DNA of 8,626 nucleotides from a bacterium (GTDB lineage: Bacteria; Patescibacteriota; Minisyncoccia; Minisyncoccales; UBA10102): positions 1 to 8,626 of the forward strand of contig JAUYJR010000011.1 of the NCBI GenBank assembly GCA_030699255.1, given 5' to 3'. A program made the translations under genes and the position numbers. Of this stretch, positions 5,724 to 8,626 are shown one piece after another. Position 1 is the first letter of the stretch, and each line of letters begins with the position of its first letter. The notes under the pieces were generated by a model. It was not told the origin of the DNA and ran no database searches. It saw only the letters and a list, made by a program, of their open reading frames with translations.

Positions 5724-8420
5724 ATGAAAGAACTCTGGCACGCACTCAAGAGAGACGATGTTCTGCAAAAACTCCAAACGCAGGAATCGGGGTTATTGGA
5801 AGAAGATGCGTTGCTTCGCCTCCAGCAAGAAGGATTAAATACCCTGAAAGAAGAGAGACCCGAAGGAATCGGAAAAATATTTCTGCAACAGTTCCAGAGT
5901 CCTTTGATTTACGTTTTACTTGCAGCGGCGGGCATTGTGCTGGCATTGGGAGACTTTATTGACGGCATCATCATCATTGCCGTTTTACTGTTTAATGCGC
6001 TCCTTGGAGCGTTTCAGGAACTCAAAGCTCAAAACACCTTGCTTGCGCTCAAGAAGTTTGTTGAAACAACGGCTACCGTTCTGCGGGATGGCAAGGAGCG
6101 TGTTATTTCTGATATTGATCTTGTACGAGGAGATATGATTCTCCTCCAGGAGGGAGAACGGGTTCCCGCCGACGCCCGTCTTTTGATTTCTCAAAACTTG
6201 CGCGTAGACGAGTCGAGCTTTACGGGGGAATCAACTCCCGTACAGAAAGCAGAAGAACTCTCGGAAGAAGAATTGGAGCGCGCCTCAGCTCTTCTTGTTC
6301 AGGAGCGGAGAACTATGGTGTTTAAAGGAACAACAATTGTTGCCGGAACAGGAAAAGCCGTGGTTGTAGCAACGGGGATGAATACCCAGATTGGAGGAAT
6401 TTCGGCTCAGCTGTCATCTATTAGTACTGATGTTCCCCTCAAAGCAAACATTGCCCGTCTTTCAAGAGTAATCATTGCGGGTGTTTTTGTTGTTGCCTTG
6501 CTCTTATTCTCCGCCGGTGTTTTGTTGTTTGGGAAAGAGGTGTCTGAAATGTTTAAACTTGTGGTAGCGCTTGCGGTTTCATTTATTCCCGAAGGGCTCC
6601 CCGTTGCCCTTACCCTCATTTTGGTTGCGGGAGTCTGGCGCATGGCAAAACGCAATGCTTTAGTGAAGCGCTTGCAGGCCGTGGAAGCACTGGGGCAGGC
6701 AAGCGTTATTGCCGTGGATAAGACGGGAACAATAACTAAGAATGAACTTGTGGTGCGCAAGATTTTTGCGGGAGACAGAATTATTGACGTGACAGGAGAA
6801 GGGTATGATGTTTCAGGGTTATTCTCTTGGCATAGTAAAGAAGTATTGCCCTCCACGCTCCCCGAACTTGCGTTTGCTTGCAGGGCGGCTGCGCTTTCAG
6901 CAGCCAGCGTTATTATGGCTTATTCTCAAAAAGATCAGCGGTGGAACATGACGGGAGATCCAACGGAAGCTGCCATTATGGTGTTGGGAAAAAAAGGAGG
7001 GTATGAGGAGTTAAGAGAAACATTGCCATTGATTTGGGAATTGCCGTTTGACGCAAAAAGCAAAACACGCCTTGTTATTAGAGAAGAAGGGGGAGATCGT
7101 TTTGCAATTATAACAGGCGCTCCGGAGCGCATTTTGGAACTCTCTTTAACAGAAGAGAAATCCTCTCTCCTTCAGCCTATATCTCAAGAACGTAGAGAAG
7201 AACTTGAAGCTGTCATTACAGACCTTACAAGCCAGGGGCTTCGTGTTGTGGGATTTGCCACGGCTCGCGTGAATGATTCCCGCATAGAGAACAACTCGCT
7301 TCCTCCGTTTACCTTTGGAGGATTTTGGGCAATGCAGGATACCGTGCGTCCGGAAGCAAAAGAGGCGCTTGCAATGGCAAGGAGGGCGGGCATGCGGGTT
7401 GTTATGATTACGGGAGATCATAAGCTTACCGCACAGGCAATAGCGAGAGAGGTGGGAATTTTTCGGGAGGGAGATTTGGTGCTGACAGGATATGATATTG
7501 AGGGAATGGAGGAAGAAGATCTTCTTCAAGCGGTGGGAGAGGCGAGCGTGTTTGCGCGAGTTACGCCGGAGCACAAACTCCGTATCATACGCACGTTCCG
7601 CAGGCGAGGAGAGGTGATTGCAATGACGGGAGACGGTATAAATGACGCGCCTTCGCTTGTTGCCGCGGATCTTGGAGTTGCTATGGGAAGAGCGGGAACC
7701 GAGGTGGCAAAGGAGGCCGCGGATATTATTTTGCTTGATGATAACTTTGGCAGTATTGTTGCTGCGGCGGAAGAAGGGAGAAATATCTATCGGACAATTC
7801 GCAAAGTGCTCCAGTACCTCCTCTCAACAAATATTGGAGAAGTTCTTGCCATATCGGTGGCACTGTTTGTTTTTACGGAGCATCCTTTGCCTCTCATTGC
7901 GGTGCAGATTCTCTGGTTGAACTTTGTTACGGACGGCTTTTTGGTAGCTGCTCTTGCTATGGAGCCAAAAGAGAATAACCTGCTTGACCGTCCACTTGCC
8001 TCACGCAATGTAGCTCTTGTTGACGCGCCTCTGTTGGGCACAAGCCTATTTGTTGGCATTATTATTGCTATGGGATCTCTCTTGGTATTTTGGCAAGAGG
8101 TTTCCGTAGGATCCATAAAAGCACAGAGCATGGTATTAGCTACCATGGCCTCATTTCAGTGGTTTCGAGCTTGGTCAACTCATACGGGAGATGAGTCGGT
8201 GTTTACTGTAAATCCGTTCTCGAACCGTTTTTTGGTTGGAGCGCTCCTGCTTGTTATTGCCCTCCAGATGATTGCTTTCTATACTCCGCTTATGAATACA
8301 ATCCTCCGTACAGTTCCGCTCTCATTGGCTGATTGGGCGCTTGTGGTGGGAATCAGTTCATCCGTACTTATTGCGGAAGAGTTACGCAAATTTATACGCA
8401 ATAGATTCTGGGTGTCATAA
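5724..8420 (+). CDS. P2A-type (Ca2+-ATPase-like) P-type cation-transporting ATPase
   Basis: This 898-residue ATP-driven cation pump is complete. I chose ATG 5724 (MKELWHAL) over an in-frame TTG at 5706 because the N-terminal cation_ATPase_N region begins there. The actuator domain carries TGES at 167-170. The phosphorylated aspartate is Asp332 in DKTGT. The N domain has GDPTEAA and an ITGAPE motif around Thr464, and the P domain has TGDH at 563-566 and TGDGINDAP from 635. About ten membrane helices are visible, four before the large cytoplasmic loop and six after. Metal-ligand positions of SERCA-type pumps are matched: PEGLP at 289-293 (Glu290, like E309), NIGE at 703-706 (Asn703/Glu706, like N768/E771), and NFVTD at 733-737 (Asn733/Thr736/Asp737, like N796/T799/D800). 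Ca2+ is thus the likeliest substrate, though Mn2+ or other cations remain possible. Thr464 replaces the lysine of the common KGAPE motif. It appears to be a single-gene unit. Confidence 0.96.
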   Translation: MKELWHALKRDDVLQKLQTQESGLLEEDALLRLQQEGLNTLKEERPEGIGKIFLQQFQSPLIYVLLAAAGIVLALGDFIDGIIIIAVLLFNALLGAFQELKAQNTLLALKKFVETTATVLRDGKERVISDIDLVRGDMILLQEGERVPADARLLISQNLRVDESSFTGESTPVQKAEELSEEELERASALLVQERRTMVFKGTTIVAGTGKAVVVATGMNTQIGGISAQLSSISTDVPLKANIARLSRVIIAGVFVVALLLFSAGVLLFGKEVSEMFKLVVALAVSFIPEGLPVALTLILVAGVWRMAKRNALVKRLQAVEALGQASVIAVDKTGTITKNELVVRKIFAGDRIIDVTGEGYDVSGLFSWHSKEVLPSTLPELAFACRAAALSAASVIMAYSQKDQRWNMTGDPTEAAIMVLGKKGGYEELRETLPLIWELPFDAKSKTRLVIREEGGDRFAIITGAPERILELSLTEEKSSLLQPISQERREELEAVITDLTSQGLRVVGFATARVNDSRIENNSLPPFTFGGFWAMQDTVRPEAKEALAMARRAGMRVVMITGDHKLTAQAIAREVGIFREGDLVLTGYDIEGMEEEDLLQAVGEASVFARVTPEHKLRIIRTFRRRGEVIAMTGDGINDAPSLVAADLGVAMGRAGTEVAKEAADIILLDDNFGSIVAAAEEGRNIYRTIRKVLQYLLSTNIGEVLAISVALFVFTEHPLPLIAVQILWLNFVTDGFLVAALAMEPKENNLLDRPLASRNVALVDAPLLGTSLFVGIIIAMGSLLVFWQEVSVGSIKAQSMVLATMASFQWFRAWSTHTGDESVFTVNPFSNRFLVGALLLVIALQMIAFYTPLMNTILRTVPLSLADWALVVGISSSVLIAEELRKFIRNRFWVS

Positions 8421-8455
8421 CGCCTTGAATTCTAGCTTGAAACGCAACACCCCTC

Positions 8456-8469
8456 CTCGTCATTGCGAG
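8456..8469. repeat. CTCGTCATTGCGAG palindromic motif
   Basis: CTCG and CGAG form inverted arms around TCATTG, with a further CGAG at 8477-8480. From memory, GTCATTGCGAG-type strings occur in short dispersed repeats of many bacterial genomes; I could not check this here. It lies 35 bases after the ATPase stop and just before the larger inverted repeat, and may belong to the same element. Confidence 0.35.
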
Positions 8470-8485
8470 AGCACTACGAGTCCGC

Positions 8486-8597
8486 CAACTCCGAGAGTAT
8501 ACCTTTGCAAGACCGTCAAAATTCTGCTGAATTTTTGCCTTGCGCTTCGCACCGTCGTGCTTCAGGGCCATCTTGCAAAGGCATACTCTCTTCGTTG
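8486..8597. repeat. Imperfect inverted repeat with internal hairpins, possible dispersed repeat or MITE-like element
   Basis: Arms at 8493-8512 (GAGAGTATACCTTTGCAAGA) and 8571-8590 are inverted copies with one mismatch in 20. Outside them CAAC (8486-8489) pairs with GTTG (8594-8597) across a 3-by-3 internal loop. The 58-base interior folds further: CAAAATTC (8517-8524) with GAATTTTTG (8529-8537) around TGCT, then either TGCG/CGCA (8541-8544 with 8548-8551) or GCAC/GTGC (8549-8552 with 8557-8560). No T-tract follows on either strand, so it is not a classical terminator. No convincing gene lies in 8421-8626. Confidence 0.6.
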
Positions 8598-8626
8598 TAA
8601 GTGAGGAAGTCATGCTTTGTTAACGC

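Noticed and set aside
8392..8613. Minus-strand ORF of 73 codons after the ATPase
   Set aside because: It runs through the inverted repeat and into the antisense of the ATPase 3' end, is rich in Arg/Lys, has no recognisable domain, and is better explained as an open frame in a repeat.

Overview
The window reads as a compact bacterial chromosome segment of about 8.6 kb with medium GC. It encodes six clear proteins and has little intergenic space. The gene content and protein style suggest a Candidate Phyla Radiation (Patescibacteria, Parcubacteria-like) genome. The pointers are a Cache-HAMP sensor ending in a charged coiled coil with no kinase, a short Obg GTPase with no C-terminal extension, a stand-alone small RRM protein, and the absence of Shine-Dalgarno (SD) sequences before genes. 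This placement is inference, because no rRNA or other phylogenetic marker was compared.

Layout. Positions 3-1307 (+) hold the 3' part of a membrane sensor (Cache domain, TM helix, HAMP, coiled coil) whose 5' end lies outside the window. Three bases later, 1311-2963 (+) encodes a CPA2-family (Kef-like) cation/proton antiporter with a C-terminal NAD-binding regulatory domain; the two are probably one operon. A probable promoter then drives rarA (2999-4207, +), a replication-fork AAA+ ATPase. It converges on obgE (4204-5169, -), and the two stop codons share one CTAG palindrome. ObgE diverges across a 181-base gap from a small RRM RNA-binding protein gene (5351-5620, +), which ends in a strong intrinsic terminator. 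The terminator abuts an extended -10 promoter leading to a P2A-type (Ca2+-ATPase-like) P-type pump (5724-8420, +). The final 200 bases carry a structured inverted repeat and no convincing gene.

Functionally, the window combines ion homeostasis (a sensor plus Kef-like antiporter, and a P-type cation pump) with housekeeping genes for replication repair and ribosome assembly or RNA handling. No defence system, CRISPR array, transposase or phage gene is visible.

The least ordinary signals are at the level of expression. The probable -10 boxes of rarA and obgE, and one upstream of the pump gene, each end exactly six bases before an ATG, which points to leaderless mRNAs. In the pump's case that ATG opens a six-codon mini-ORF ending four bases before the pump start. 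The only other unusual element is the 3'-terminal inverted repeat, which may be a dispersed non-coding repeat.
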